From: Pseudomonas citronellolis
GTDB taxonomy: Bacteria > Pseudomonadota > Gammaproteobacteria > Pseudomonadales > Pseudomonadaceae
Direction of reading: 5' to 3'
Assembly: GCF_029335315.1 (NCBI RefSeq)
Contig: NZ_JARJLT010000335.1
Span: forward strand, 1 to 50,344
DNA: 50,344 nucleotides
The notes under the pieces are model-generated. The model was not told the DNA's origin. It did no database searches and was given only the letters and a program-made list of their open reading frames with translations. Below are positions 34,574 to 43,480 of the stretch, piece after piece (the stretch's first letter is position 1; each line of letters starts with the position of its first letter). Made by a program: the position numbers and the translations under genes.

Positions 34574-35953
34574 TCAGGCGGCGCTGGCGGCGACCGCCGG
34601 GCGGCGCGACAGCAGGCTGACGGCGACGAAGCTGACCAGGCCGATGGCCAGGCTGTAGTAGATCGGGGTGTTGGCGTCGAAGCCATCCTTGAGCATGAAC
34701 ACCAGGGCGGTGATGAAGCCCAGGGTCATGCTGGTGATGGCGCCGGCGGTGGTGGCGCGCTTCCAGTAGATGGCGCCGATCAGCGGGATCAGCATGCCGC
34801 CCACCAGCAGGTTGTAGGCCAGGGTCAGGGCGCTGATCACGTCGTTCACCACCAGGGCGATGGCCAGTACCACCAGGCCGGTGAGGGCGGTGAACAGGCG
34901 GTTGATGCCCAGGCTGGAGGTCTTGCCGCCGCGCAGTTTCGGCAGCAGGTCTTCGGTCAGGGTGGTGGAGGCGGCGAGCAGGCCGGCGCTGGCGGTGGAC
35001 ATCATCGCGGCCAGGGCGGCGGCGATCACCAGGCCGCGGATGCCGTCCGGCAGCGAAGCCTGGACGATGGCGGCGAAGGCGTTGTTGACGTTGTCCAGGT
35101 TGGGCAGCAGGACCTTGGCGCACATGCCGATCAGCGCGCCGACCAGGCCGTAGATCACGCAGTACACGCCAGCGACGGTGCCCGCGTACTTGGCCACGCC
35201 TTCACTGCGCGCGGTGAACACGCGCTGCCAGATGTCCTGGCCGATCAGGATGCCGAAGAAGTAGATCAGGAAGTAGGTGATGATGGTGTCGTAGCCGATG
35301 GTGTGGAAGCTGAAGGCGCTGGCCGGCAGCTTGGCCACCAGCTCGTCCCAGCCGCCCACGCGGTACAGGCAGATCGGCAGCAGCAGGAACATCAGGCCGA
35401 CGGTCTTGATGATGAACTGGACGATGTCGGTGAGGGTCAGCGACCACATGCCGCCGATGGTCGAGTAGACCACCACGACGCCGCCGCCGAGCAGCACGGA
35501 AACCCAGAACGGCAGGCCGAAGAGCACCTGCATGACGGTGCCGATGGCCAGGGTGGAGACGGTGCCGATCATCAGCGCGTAGGCGAACATGATCACCGCG
35601 CTGGCCTGGCGGGCCATCGGGTTGTAACGACGCTCCAGCACCTGGGTGACGGTGAAGATGCGCAGCTTCAGCAGCGGTTTGGCCAGGAACAGGTTCAGGG
35701 CGATGATGCCGGCGCCGAGCGCGGCGCACAGCCAGAAGCCGGAAATGCCGTGGACATAGCCCAGGCGCACGGTGCCGACGGTGGAAGCGCCGCCGAGCAC
35801 GGTGGCGGCCATGGTGCCCATGTAGAACGACGGGCCGAGATTGCGTCCCGCTACCAGGAAGTCCTCGTGGGTCTTCGCCCGGCGCATGCCGTACCAGCCC
35901 AGTACCAGCATGCCGGCGGCATAGATCAGAACGACGATTATATCCAAGGCCAT
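34574..35953 (-). CDS. Sodium:solute symporter (SSS family)
   Basis: This 459-residue inner-membrane symporter has about 13 helices and the SSS features GASTVGTVRLGYVHG and an A-rich core helix (GLVIAAALAAMMSTASAGLLAAST). It is comparable to P. aeruginosa PA1418. In this block it may import guanidinobutyrate, 2-ketoarginine or a related nitrogen compound driven by sodium. It follows the NCS1 permease gene, separated by 140 bp with two GC hairpins. Confidence 0.88.
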   Translation of the reverse strand: MALDIIVVLIYAAGMLVLGWYGMRRAKTHEDFLVAGRNLGPSFYMGTMAATVLGGASTVGTVRLGYVHGISGFWLCAALGAGIIALNLFLAKPLLKLRIFTVTQVLERRYNPMARQASAVIMFAYALMIGTVSTLAIGTVMQVLFGLPFWVSVLLGGGVVVVYSTIGGMWSLTLTDIVQFIIKTVGLMFLLLPICLYRVGGWDELVAKLPASAFSFHTIGYDTIITYFLIYFFGILIGQDIWQRVFTARSEGVAKYAGTVAGVYCVIYGLVGALIGMCAKVLLPNLDNVNNAFAAIVQASLPDGIRGLVIAAALAAMMSTASAGLLAASTTLTEDLLPKLRGGKTSSLGINRLFTALTGLVVLAIALVVNDVISALTLAYNLLVGGMLIPLIGAIYWKRATTAGAITSMTLGFITALVFMLKDGFDANTPIYYSLAIGLVSFVAVSLLSRRPAVAASAA

Positions 35954-35986
35954 GATCGGCTCCTCACACTCGAATTGTCATTGTTG

Positions 35987-36037
35987 CCGTCCGCGGATGG
36001 CGGACGGTAGGCCATCGGACCGGTGGTAACCGGTCCG
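35987..36037 (-). promoter_or_regulatory. Two perfect hairpins between NCS1 permease and symporter genes
   Basis: CCGTCCGC/GCGGACGG (35987-35994, 36000-36007) and CGGACCGG/CCGGTCCG (36016-36023, 36030-36037) stand side by side without T-runs. They may tune relative expression of the two genes or protect mRNA ends. Confidence 0.5.
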
Positions 36038-36093
36038 CTGGCGTTCTCACAGGTACTACTGTTGCTCGCGCTTCAGGCAGGAAGCGGGGGAAC

Positions 36094-37608
36094 TCAGGCG
36101 GCCGGTTCGTTGATGCCGCGAACCGGACGATCGTGGCTGCCGACCCAGCGCGGGCCTTGCGGGCCGTAGACACCGGCGGATTCCGGGAAGGTGCGCAGCA
36201 GGGTCAGGTAGAGCAGGGCGGCCAGGCCCAGGGTCACCGGCAGGCTGATGTCGATGCCACCGGCCAGCTCGCCCAGCGGGCCGACGAACTGCCCCGGCAG
36301 GTTGACGAAGCACAGGCCGGCCAGCGCGCTGGGGATCCAGGCGCCCATGCCGCGCCAGTTCCAGCCGTGGTGGAACCAGTAGGCGCCGCCTTGCTGGCCA
36401 CGGGTGAACACCTGCAGGTCATCGGCGTGGTAGAAGCCGCGACGGGTCACCAGGCCGAGGATCATGATCACCATCCAGGGGCTGGTGCAGGTGATGATCA
36501 GCACGGCGAAGGTCGACACGCTCTGCACCAGGTTGGCGGCGAAGCGGCCGATGAAGATGAAGGCGATCGACAGCAGGCCGATGAACAGGGTGGCCTGTAC
36601 GCGGTTCAGCAGGCGCGGGAACACGCTGGACATGTCCAGGCCGGTGCCGTACAGCGAGGTGGTGCCGGTGGACATGCCGCCGATGGTGGCGATCAGGCAG
36701 ACCGGCAGGAAGAACCAGCTCGGCGAGATGGCCAGCAGGCCGCCGACGTAGTTGTTCGCGGCGATGTAGTCCGGCGCCTTGACCGCGACGATGGTAGCGG
36801 TGACCAGGCCGAAGAAGAACGGGATCAGGGTGGCCAGCTGCGACAGCAGCACCGCCAGCATGATGCGCTGCTTCGAGGTTTCGCGCGGGATGTAGCGGGC
36901 CCAGTCGCCGAGGAAGGCGCCGAAGGACACCGGGTTGCTCATGGCCAGCAGGGTGGCGCCGATGAACGCGGCCCAGAAGCCCGGGGCGCCCAGCTGCACG
37001 GTGCCGGCGTAGCTGGCGTCGAACGGGCCGGCGAAGGCGAACACGCCCAGCAGGAACAGCAGGCTGGCGGCCCACACGGCGATCTTGTTGACCAGCAGCA
37101 TGAAGCGGAAGCCGTAGATGCACACGATCAGCACCAGCACCGCGAACAGGCCGTAGGCCAGGCCCAGGGTCAGGTCGGTTTCCGGCAGGCCGAACAGGCG
37201 CTTGGCGCCGCCGACCAGGGCGTCGCCCGAGCTCCAGACCGAGAGCGAGAAGAAGGCGATGGCGGTGAGCAGCGACAGGAACGAACCGACGATCCGCCCG
37301 TGCACGCCGAAGTGGGCGCCCGAGGAAACCGCATTGTTGGTGCCGTTGATCGGCCCGAACAGGCCCATCGGGGCGAGGATCAGCGCGCCGACCAGCACTC
37401 CGAGGACGATCGACCAGACGCCGGCCTGGAACGACAGGCCGAAGAGCACCGGGAAGCTGCCGAGAACGGCGGTGGCGAAGGTGTTGGCGCCACCGAAGAT
37501 CATGCGGAACAGGTCGGTGGGCGTGGCGTTGCGCTCGGCGTCCGGGATCTGCTCGACCCCGAACGTCTCGATGGTTGTGATTGCGTGTTGGTTGTTCTTG
37601 TTATCCAT
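36094..37608 (-). CDS. NCS1-family nucleobase/cytosine-type permease
   Basis: The 504-residue, 12-helix transporter of the purine-cytosine permease (NCS1) family has GANTFATAVLGSFPVLFG in helix 1 and GPINGTNNAVSSGAHFG. NCS1 members move cytosine, allantoin, hydantoins and similar ring compounds with sodium or protons. It corresponds in position to P. aeruginosa PA1419. A role in guanidino-compound uptake is inferred from the operon only. Confidence 0.87.
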   Translation of the reverse strand: MDNKNNQHAITTIETFGVEQIPDAERNATPTDLFRMIFGGANTFATAVLGSFPVLFGLSFQAGVWSIVLGVLVGALILAPMGLFGPINGTNNAVSSGAHFGVHGRIVGSFLSLLTAIAFFSLSVWSSGDALVGGAKRLFGLPETDLTLGLAYGLFAVLVLIVCIYGFRFMLLVNKIAVWAASLLFLLGVFAFAGPFDASYAGTVQLGAPGFWAAFIGATLLAMSNPVSFGAFLGDWARYIPRETSKQRIMLAVLLSQLATLIPFFFGLVTATIVAVKAPDYIAANNYVGGLLAISPSWFFLPVCLIATIGGMSTGTTSLYGTGLDMSSVFPRLLNRVQATLFIGLLSIAFIFIGRFAANLVQSVSTFAVLIITCTSPWMVIMILGLVTRRGFYHADDLQVFTRGQQGGAYWFHHGWNWRGMGAWIPSALAGLCFVNLPGQFVGPLGELAGGIDISLPVTLGLAALLYLTLLRTFPESAGVYGPQGPRWVGSHDRPVRGINEPAA

Positions 37609-37634
37609 GACTTCCTCCCGGGAAAGGCCCTGTC

Positions 37635-38045
37635 TTACGGCGTCGGCGCCGGTGACAGATGCTCGTGCACGGCCAGCCAGCGGCCTTGTTGTTGTTCACG
37701 GCGGAAGACGATGGTCTCCCGTTCGTGGCTCAGGCTTTCCTCTCCCTGGATGCGCAGCCGCGTGGCGACGTCGTGGCTGAAGATCGCCACGTCCTCGCCC
37801 TGCAGGCTGACAAAGGTATTGCTGGACTGGCAGTCGAGAACCTCGAAGCCGTCGTCACGCAACCAGCCTTCCCACACCTCGCGGTACGCCGCGCGCGACA
37901 GCAGCGGCTGCGGCCAGGTGTGGAAGATGAAGCTGGCGTCTTCGCTGAAGGCCGCGAAGTAGGCCTCGGTGTCGGTGCGCGAGAAGGCTGCCACGAGCTC
38001 GCGGGCAGCCTCCAGCACCTGTGCTGCGCAGGCGTCTTTGTGCAT
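37635..38045 (-). CDS. NTF2/SnoaL-like protein
   Basis: This 136-residue protein of the NTF2-like superfamily (DUF4440/ketosteroid isomerase fold) contains AFSRTDTEAYFAAFSEDASFIFHTW and a C-terminal HEHLSPAP. It may be a small binding protein or isomerase. It sits 8 bp after gbuA and 26 bp before the NCS1 permease gene, so it is part of the guanidinobutyrate operon, like P. aeruginosa PA1420. Its role in the pathway is not known to me. Confidence 0.78.
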   Translation of the reverse strand: MHKDACAAQVLEAARELVAAFSRTDTEAYFAAFSEDASFIFHTWPQPLLSRAAYREVWEGWLRDDGFEVLDCQSSNTFVSLQGEDVAIFSHDVATRLRIQGEESLSHERETIVFRREQQQGRWLAVHEHLSPAPTP

Positions 38046-38053
38046 GGTCGGTC

Positions 38054-39013
38054 TCAGCGGCGCTCTACGCCCGGGAGGATGCAGAGCATTTCGTAGAGCA
38101 GGTTGGCGCCGAGCAGCGAGGTGTTGCCGGTGGTGTCGTAGGGCGGGGAGACTTCCACCAGGTCGCAACCGATGATGTCCAGGCCCTGGCAGCCGCGCAC
38201 GATCTCCATCGCCTGGATGGTGGTCAGGCCGCCGATTTCCGGGGTGCCGGTGCCGGGCGCCCAGGCCGGGTCGATGCCGTCGATGTCGAACGACAGGTAC
38301 ACCGGGCCGCCACCGACCTTCTCGCGCACTTCGGCCATCAGCGGGGCCAGCGACTGGTGCCAGCACTCTTCGGCCTGCACCACGCGGAAGCCCTGCTTGC
38401 GGCTCCAGTTGAAGTCTTCGGCGGTGTAGCCCTGGGCGCGCAGGCCGATCTGCACCACGCGGTCGCAATCCAGCAGGCCTTCTTCCACGGCGCGGCGGAA
38501 GGTGGTGCCGTGGGCGATCTTCTCGCCGAACATGTGGTCGTTGACGTCCGCGTGGGCGTCGATGTGGACCAGGCCGACCTTGCCGTGCTTCTTGTGGATG
38601 GCGCGCAGGATCGGCAGGGTGATGGTGTGGTCGCCGCCGAGGGTCAGCGGGAGGATGCCGTGGTCGAGGATCTTGTCGTAGGCTTCCTCGATGATGCGCA
38701 CGGCCTCCAGCAGGTTGAAGGTGTTGATCGCCACGTCACCGATGTCGGCGATGTTCAGCGAGTCGAACGGCGCGGCGCCGGTGGCCATGTTGTACGGGCG
38801 GATCATCACCGATTCGGCGCGGATCTCGCGGGGCCCGAAACGGGTGCCCGAGCGCAGGGAGGTGCCGATGTCCAGGGGCACGCCGACGAAGGCGGCGTCG
38901 AGCTGGTTGAGCTCTTCCGGAGACTGGATATGCGGCAGGCGCATCATGGTGGCGATGCCGCCGAAGCGCGGCATTTCGTTTCCGCCCAAGGGCTGGTGGA
39001 GTTTCTTGTCCAT
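38054..39013 (-). CDS. gbuA: Guanidinobutyrase (ureohydrolase family)
   Basis: This 319-residue binuclear manganese enzyme of the arginase/agmatinase family has metal ligands H129 (GGDHT), D152, H154 and D156 (IDAHADVNDH), and D243 and D245 (SFDIDGIDP). The length equals P. aeruginosa GbuA (PA1421), and the LysR gene is divergent as for gbuR. It splits 4-guanidinobutyrate into GABA and urea. Guanidinopropionase (GpuA) is a close paralogue and cannot be fully excluded. The product GABA can enter the gab operon at 9.7-14 kb. Confidence 0.88.
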   Translation of the reverse strand: MDKKLHQPLGGNEMPRFGGIATMMRLPHIQSPEELNQLDAAFVGVPLDIGTSLRSGTRFGPREIRAESVMIRPYNMATGAAPFDSLNIADIGDVAINTFNLLEAVRIIEEAYDKILDHGILPLTLGGDHTITLPILRAIHKKHGKVGLVHIDAHADVNDHMFGEKIAHGTTFRRAVEEGLLDCDRVVQIGLRAQGYTAEDFNWSRKQGFRVVQAEECWHQSLAPLMAEVREKVGGGPVYLSFDIDGIDPAWAPGTGTPEIGGLTTIQAMEIVRGCQGLDIIGCDLVEVSPPYDTTGNTSLLGANLLYEMLCILPGVERR

Positions 39014-39121
39014 GGGTAGGCCTCACAGGATTCGCTGTTTTCGTGGAAACAGGCTTGTTGATACTGAGGCCGGATTCTGGTCATGGCGGGTAGTGGAAAG
39101 AATCGCTGGCTACAAATAATC

Positions 39122-39141
39122 AGTTCAGAGTTTTCTAAACT
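39122..39141. promoter_or_regulatory. Candidate GbuR operator
   Basis: AGTTCAGAGTTTTCTAAACT is a 20-bp dyad (AGTT-n-AGA-N4-TCT-n-AACT) holding the LysR motif T-N11-A (T39125 to A39137). It lies in the only AT-rich part of the gbuA-gbuR intergenic region. Confidence 0.6.
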
Positions 39142-39299
39142 TATTTCCACGGCTAGACTGCGCTGCCCTGTCGCAGCCTGAACGGCCCCGGGCCCGCCGT
39201 GCGTGACTTGTGGGGCCGGCGGCGACGAGCGGTCTGGCCGAGTGCCAGTCCAACGCCGGCTGAACTGGAGCCCCTTACCCCCGATTTCCGGAGTCCTCG

Positions 39300-40196
39300 A
39301 TGAGCGCCAGCGCCCTGCCCGACGTCAAGCTTTTGCGGATTTTCGCCTGCGTGGTGCGCAACCAGGGCTTCGCCTCGGCGCAACAGGAGCTGAACCTGTC
39401 GACCTCGGCGATCAGCACCTACATGAGCCAGCTGGAGAACCAGCTGGGCATCGTGCTCTGCCACCGTGGTCGCGGCGGCTTCGGGCTGACCAGCAAGGGC
39501 GAGCTGTTCCACCAGGAAACCCTGCGCATCCTCGGCGAACTGGAAGGCTTCGAGCGCTACGCGGCGACCTTGAAGGGCGAGCTGCGCGGCACCCTCAACC
39601 TCGGCGTGCTGGACTCCACGGTGAGCGACCCGGCGCTGCCGCTGGCCGACGTCATCGGCTCCTTCAGCGGCTTGCACCCGGCGGTGCACCTGCACCTGCA
39701 GGTGCAGAGCCCCTATGAACTGCAACTGGCGGTGCTGGACAACCGCCTGGACCTGGCCATCGGCTCGTTCTTCAGCCGCATGAACGGCCTGGTCTACCAG
39801 CCGCTGTATAGAGAGCAGCACTGGCTGTACTGCAGCGACCGCCACCCGCTGTTCGACGGCCGGCGCATCCCCGCCGAGCTGATCACCCAGCAGCGCATGG
39901 TCGGCCGCGGCTACTGGAGCCAGGCGGAGCTGGCGCGCCATGGCTTCAAGCACAGCGCGGCGACCGTGGAAAGTATGGAGGCGCAGCTGATCCTGATCCT
40001 CTCCGGCGGCTACATCGGCTACCTGCCCGAACACTACGCGCACTCCTGGGTCGAGCAGGGCCGGCTGCGCGCGCTGTCGCCGGCGACCTTCGGCTACCAG
40101 GCGCCGTTCTCGCTGATCCTGCGTCGCGGCCGCTCCCGCGAGCCGCTGATCCAGAACTTCCGCGACCTGTTGCGCACCCAGCCGGGCAAGCCATGA
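39300..40196 (+). CDS. gbuR: LysR-family activator of guanidinobutyrate use
   Basis: This 298-residue LysR regulator has an N-terminal winged HTH (residues about 10-60, GFASAQQELNLSTSAISTYM) and a C-terminal substrate-binding domain (about 95-295). It is divergent from gbuA, as gbuR is in P. aeruginosa, and should activate the gbuA operon when 4-guanidinobutyrate is present. Its last bases overlap the start of the DTW gene in an ATGA. Confidence 0.88.
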   Translation: MSASALPDVKLLRIFACVVRNQGFASAQQELNLSTSAISTYMSQLENQLGIVLCHRGRGGFGLTSKGELFHQETLRILGELEGFERYAATLKGELRGTLNLGVLDSTVSDPALPLADVIGSFSGLHPAVHLHLQVQSPYELQLAVLDNRLDLAIGSFFSRMNGLVYQPLYREQHWLYCSDRHPLFDGRRIPAELITQQRMVGRGYWSQAELARHGFKHSAATVESMEAQLILILSGGYIGYLPEHYAHSWVEQGRLRALSPATFGYQAPFSLILRRGRSREPLIQNFRDLLRTQPGKP

Positions 40197-40804
40197 GCCG
40201 CGCCCGCTGCGAACGCTGCCTGCGCCCCGAGGGGCATTGCCTGTGCGCGCTGATCCCGCGCCTGGACAACCGCACCCGGGTGCTCCTGCTGCAACACCCC
40301 AGCGAAGTCGGCCACGCGCTGAACACCGCGCGCCTGGCCGCCCTCGGCCTGGCCAACGCCGAACTGCGGGTCGGCGAGGACTTCAGCGACCTCGACTTCT
40401 CCGGCGAAGACGCCTGGCTGCTGTTCCCCGGCGAAGACGCCCTCGAACTGGCCGAGCTGGCCGCCCGCCCGACGCCGCGCCCGCGCCTGCTGGTGGTGCC
40501 CGACGGCACCTGGCGCAAGGCCCGCAAGCTGCTGCACCTCAACCCGAACCTGGCGGCGCTGCCACGGGTGGTGCTGCCCCAGGGCCTGAGCTCACGCTAC
40601 CGCCTGCGCAAGGCCCCGGCCGAAGGCGCGCTCTCGACCATCGAAGCCATCGTCCACGCCCTCGACGCGCTCGATGCCCCACAATCCCACGCCGCCCTGC
40701 TGCGCCCGTTCGAAGCGCTGATCGAAGGACAGATCGCCGCGATGGGCGAAGAGACGTTCCAGCGCAATCACCAGCGCGAGTTGAAATCTCCAGGCGAATC
40801 GTAG
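40193..40804 (+). CDS. tapT: tRNA-uridine aminocarboxypropyltransferase (DTW domain)
   Basis: The 203-residue DTW-domain protein has an N-terminal cysteine set CERCLRPEGHCLCAL and the signature PDGTWRKARKLL (about residues 102-113), here DGTW rather than DDTW. DTW proteins (TapT) use SAM to add an acp group to uridine 47 of tRNA. The start overlaps the gbuR stop (ATGA). The stop codon TAG at 40802-40804 lies inside the repeat element that begins at 40801, so the C-terminus may have been set by that insertion. Confidence 0.85.
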   Translation: MSRARCERCLRPEGHCLCALIPRLDNRTRVLLLQHPSEVGHALNTARLAALGLANAELRVGEDFSDLDFSGEDAWLLFPGEDALELAELAARPTPRPRLLVVPDGTWRKARKLLHLNPNLAALPRVVLPQGLSSRYRLRKAPAEGALSTIEAIVHALDALDAPQSHAALLRPFEALIEGQIAAMGEETFQRNHQRELKSPGES

Positions 40805-40896
40805 GGCGGATTACCGTTCGCGGTTATCCTCTGTCGGCCAATGCACCGAAGCCCGACGAAAATGGCGGATAACGCCTTGGGCGTTATGCGCCCTAC
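40801..40896. repeat. GTAGGGCG inverted element supplying the tapT stop
   Basis: This 96-bp member of the 4598-4878 family runs from GTAGGGCGGATTACCG to GCGTTATGCGCCCTAC. Its second to fourth bases form the tapT stop codon. Confidence 0.9.
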
Positions 40897-40927
40897 AGTT
40901 CATCCCGTCCTTACCCTGGATTCCACC

Positions 40928-41359
40928 ATGCACATTCGCCAACGCGTCGCCGCGGACAACCCGGCGCTGCTCGACATCTGGCTGCGCGCCGTGCGCGCCA
41001 CCCATCACTTCCTGCAAGCCGCGGATATCGACGCGCTGCTGCCGCAGGTGCGCGACCTCTACCTGCCGGCCGTCGAGGTCTGGGTGGCGGCCGACGCCAC
41101 GGATCGCCCGCTGGGCTTCATCGGCCTGGACCAGGCGCACGTGGAGATGCTCTTCATCGACCCCGAGCGGCGCGGGCAGGGCATAGGTAGCGCGTTGCTC
41201 GACCGTCTGCGCGACGCGCGTGGCGTTCTCAGCGTCGACGTCAACGAGCAGAATCCCCAGGCGGTGGGGTTCTATCGCCACTACGGCTTCCGCGACACCG
41301 GGCGCTCCGAGCTCGACGGGCAGGGACGGCCTTTCCCGCTGTTGCACATGAGCCTGTAG
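40928..41359 (+). CDS. GNAT N-acetyltransferase (YjaB-like)
   Basis: This 143-residue acetyltransferase has the acetyl-CoA loop ERRGQGIGSALL and DVNEQNPQAVGFYRHYGF, which match E. coli YjaB closely. YjaB-type enzymes are N-acetyltransferases of uncertain substrate. It starts MHIRQRV after the repeat and has no strong ribosome site; REP elements follow. It stands alone on the plus strand. Confidence 0.85.
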   Translation: MHIRQRVAADNPALLDIWLRAVRATHHFLQAADIDALLPQVRDLYLPAVEVWVAADATDRPLGFIGLDQAHVEMLFIDPERRGQGIGSALLDRLRDARGVLSVDVNEQNPQAVGFYRHYGFRDTGRSELDGQGRPFPLLHMSL

Positions 41360-41373
41360 GGACGGCTGGGACT

Positions 41374-41419
41374 GTAGGAGCGCGCCATGCGCGCGATCGC
41401 GGGCGTGGCCCGCTCCTAC
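41374..41419. repeat. REP element after the GNAT gene
   Basis: GTAGGAGCGCGCCATGCGCGC continues to GGCCCGCTCCTAC, an inverted pair closing on itself. Confidence 0.8.
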
Positions 41420-41439
41420 CAGGCACGGGGCCGAAGTCT

Positions 41440-41523
41440 CTGGATCCTCCGCGTTCGCGGGGACGCCGCTTGGGAGTACGTGCCATACCCAAACCCGTCA
41501 CTCCCGCGAACGCGGGAGCCCAG
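41440..41523. repeat. CTGG...CCAG inverted element (copy 1)
   Basis: Two palindromic cores, CCGCGTTCGCGG and CTCCCGCGAACGCGGGAG (41501-41518), are placed in inverted order and bounded by CTGG and CCAG. A second copy lies at 44721-44799. Confidence 0.8.
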
Positions 41524-41624
41524 TGTCTTGGGTGGTGAACGCTCCGGCGAGGGGCCGGGCTTCAGCCTCGTCCATGAGCGGATGCCGTAGACAAGGCAGT
41601 TGGCCCCAACGTCGGACGGGTGCT

Positions 41625-41993
41625 TCAGGCCAGCTGTTCGGCCACCAGGAAGCTGTCGAAGTGGATGCTCCGCGCCCCCAGGCGCAGCAGGCTGTCGGCG
41701 AACAGTTCGTTGCGCGTGGCGTCGCAGTCCCAGGCGGCCTCCCAGTCCTCGCGGCTGGCCCAGTGCACGCAGCCGAGCAGGTGGCGGCCGTCGTCGCTGG
41801 CGCGCAGTTCGGCGCCGAGGTAGCCGGGCTGGGCGTGGAACAGTTCGCGCAATTGCTCCAGGTAACGCCCGAGGCCTTCGGCGATGTCGGCGCGCTGCGC
41901 CGGCGCCATCTCGATGTCGATCAGCAGGGCGAAGTGCCCGTTGGCCTGGGTGGCGCCGGCGTCCGTGTTGCAATAGGCGCTGGAAATGATCAT
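41625..41993 (-). CDS. Antibiotic biosynthesis monooxygenase-like protein (SoxR target)
   Basis: This 122-residue protein has a dimeric alpha/beta-barrel ABM fold, recognised from the FHAQPGYLGAELRASDDGRHLLGCVHWASREDWEAA pattern. It is probably a small cofactor-free monooxygenase acting on redox-active compounds. It is divergent from soxR, and a SoxR box lies in its promoter, matching the P. aeruginosa PA2274-soxR pair. The start at 41993 is the first Met before the conserved fold. Confidence 0.82.
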   Translation of the reverse strand: MIISSAYCNTDAGATQANGHFALLIDIEMAPAQRADIAEGLGRYLEQLRELFHAQPGYLGAELRASDDGRHLLGCVHWASREDWEAAWDCDATRNELFADSLLRLGARSIHFDSFLVAEQLA

Positions 41994-42029
41994 GGCTTGG
42001 CTCCTGGGTCTTGAAGGCAGACGCCGCCG

Positions 42030-42060
42030 AGGGTAAAACCTCAACTTAACTTGAGGTCAA
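42030..42060 (-). promoter_or_regulatory. SoxR box in a 19-bp-spacer promoter
   Basis: CCTCAACTTAACTTGAGG (42039-42056) differs by one base from the E. coli soxS SoxR site as I recall it. On the minus strand it lies between TTGACC (42060-42055) and TACCCT (42035-42030), 19 bp apart, the over-long spacer typical of MerR/SoxR-activated promoters. It should drive the monooxygenase gene; soxR starts 9 bp beyond the box. Confidence 0.9.
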
Positions 42061-42065
42061 GCGCC

Positions 42066-42548
42066 ATGCCGAAAAATCCCTCCGCGTCGCCCATCCATCA
42101 CGATCTGAGCGTCGGCGAGCTGGCCCGACGCAGTGGCGTGGCGGTATCCGCGCTGCATTTCTACGAAGCCAAGGGGCTGATTCACAGCACCCGCAACGCC
42201 GGCAACCAGCGGCGCTACCCGCGTGACGCGCTGCGCCGGGTGGCGGTGATCAAGGTGGCGCAGCGGGTCGGCATTCCCCTGGGCGAGATCGCCGAGGCGC
42301 TCGCCGGCCTGCCCGCCGGGCGCAGCCCGCTGGCGGCCGACTGGGCGCGTCTGTCGGCGCGCTGGCGTGACGACCTGGATGAGCGCATCGCCAAGCTCAT
42401 GCTGTTGCGCGACCAGCTCAACGGCTGCATCGGCTGTGGCTGCCTGTCGCTGGACGCCTGCCCGCTGCGCAATCCCGGCGACCGCCTGGCGGAGCAGGGG
42501 CCGGGGGCGCACTGGGAGGCTCAGCCGACGGACAGCTCGCGGGCGTAG
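42066..42548 (+). CDS. soxR: Redox-sensing activator SoxR
   Basis: The 160-residue MerR-family protein has an N-terminal winged HTH ([26 protein letters not shown]), a dimerisation helix and the [2Fe-2S] cluster cysteines C121-x2-C124-x-C126-x5-C132. Oxidation of the cluster by redox-active compounds (pyocyanin-like phenazines in pseudomonads) activates transcription. The ATG at 42066 lies just after the SoxR box. Its 3' end overlaps the convergent dehydratase gene by 28 bp. Confidence 0.93.
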   Translation: MPKNPSASPIHHDLSVGELARRSGVAVSALHFYEAKGLIHSTRNAGNQRRYPRDALRRVAVIKVAQRVGIPLGEIAEALAGLPAGRSPLAADWARLSARWRDDLDERIAKLMLLRDQLNGCIGCGCLSLDACPLRNPGDRLAEQGPGAHWEAQPTDSSRA

Positions 42549-43480
42549 ACCTCGCGGTCGACGTTGCCGCCGCTGAGCACCAGGCCCACCTTCAAGCCGC
42601 GCAGCACCTCGCGCTCCTGCCAGGCGGCGGCCAGCGCGGCGGCCCCGGCACCCTCGGCGACGTTGTGGGTGGCGGTGAAGTACAGGCGCATGGCCGCGCC
42701 GATCTCCGCGTCGCTGACCTGGACAATGTGGTCGGCGCCGGCGCGGATCATCTCCACCGCGTTCGGTTCCGGCGTGGTGCAGGCCATGCCATCGGCCAGC
42801 TGCGTGCTGGTGGCGTGGAACACCGGCGCGCCGGCGGCGAAGGACAGCGCGTAGGCCGGCGCGTGGCTGGAAACCACGCCGACGATGCGGGTCTTCAGGC
42901 CGAGGGCGTCGCGCGCCGCGATCATCCCGCAGATGCCCGAGCCCATGCCGATCGGCACGTAGCACACGTCCAGGTCGGGGTGGGCGCGCAGCAGCTCCAG
43001 GCTATAGCTGGCCACGCCGGCCACCAGCCAGGGGTGGAAGGAGGGGATCAGGTGCAGGTGGTCGCGCGCGGCCAGGTCGGTGGCGTATTCGCGGGCGGCC
43101 TGGAAGTCCTCGCCGTGCTCGATCAGGTTGGCGCCCAGGGCGCGCATGGCGGCGTTCTTCTCCTGGCTGTTGCCGTGCGGCACCACTATGGTCGCCGGCA
43201 TCTCCAGGCGCGCGGCGGCGAAGGCGATGGACTGCCCGTGGTTGCCGCGCGTGGCACTGATCACTCCGGCCGGGCGCGGCGACTGCGCCGCCAGGTGGTG
43301 GAAATAGTTCAGCCCGCCGCGCAGCTTGAAGGCGCCCACTGGCGAGTGGTTCTCGTGCTTCACCCAGGTTTCGCAGCCCAGCGCCTGCACCAGCAGCGGC
43401 CAGCGGATCTGCGGGGTGGGCGGCAGGCTGCGGTGGACGATGGCGGCGGCGGCTTCGAGGGCGGGCAGGCTGAGCGGCAT
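42521..43480 (-). CDS. Threonine/serine dehydratase-like PLP enzyme
   Basis: This 319-residue fold-type II PLP enzyme has the cofactor lysine K52 in VGAFKLRGG, the [12 protein letters not shown] loop and the phosphate loop GMGSGICG. No ACT regulatory domain is present, so it is a catabolic or non-allosteric type. Threonine or serine deamination is likely, but the related hydroxyaspartate dehydratases and serine racemases look similar. It is monocistronic and convergent with soxR. Confidence 0.82.
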   Translation of the reverse strand: MPLSLPALEAAAAIVHRSLPPTPQIRWPLLVQALGCETWVKHENHSPVGAFKLRGGLNYFHHLAAQSPRPAGVISATRGNHGQSIAFAAARLEMPATIVVPHGNSQEKNAAMRALGANLIEHGEDFQAAREYATDLAARDHLHLIPSFHPWLVAGVASYSLELLRAHPDLDVCYVPIGMGSGICGMIAARDALGLKTRIVGVVSSHAPAYALSFAAGAPVFHATSTQLADGMACTTPEPNAVEMIRAGADHIVQVSDAEIGAAMRLYFTATHNVAEGAGAAALAAAWQEREVLRGLKVGLVLSGGNVDREVYARELSVG

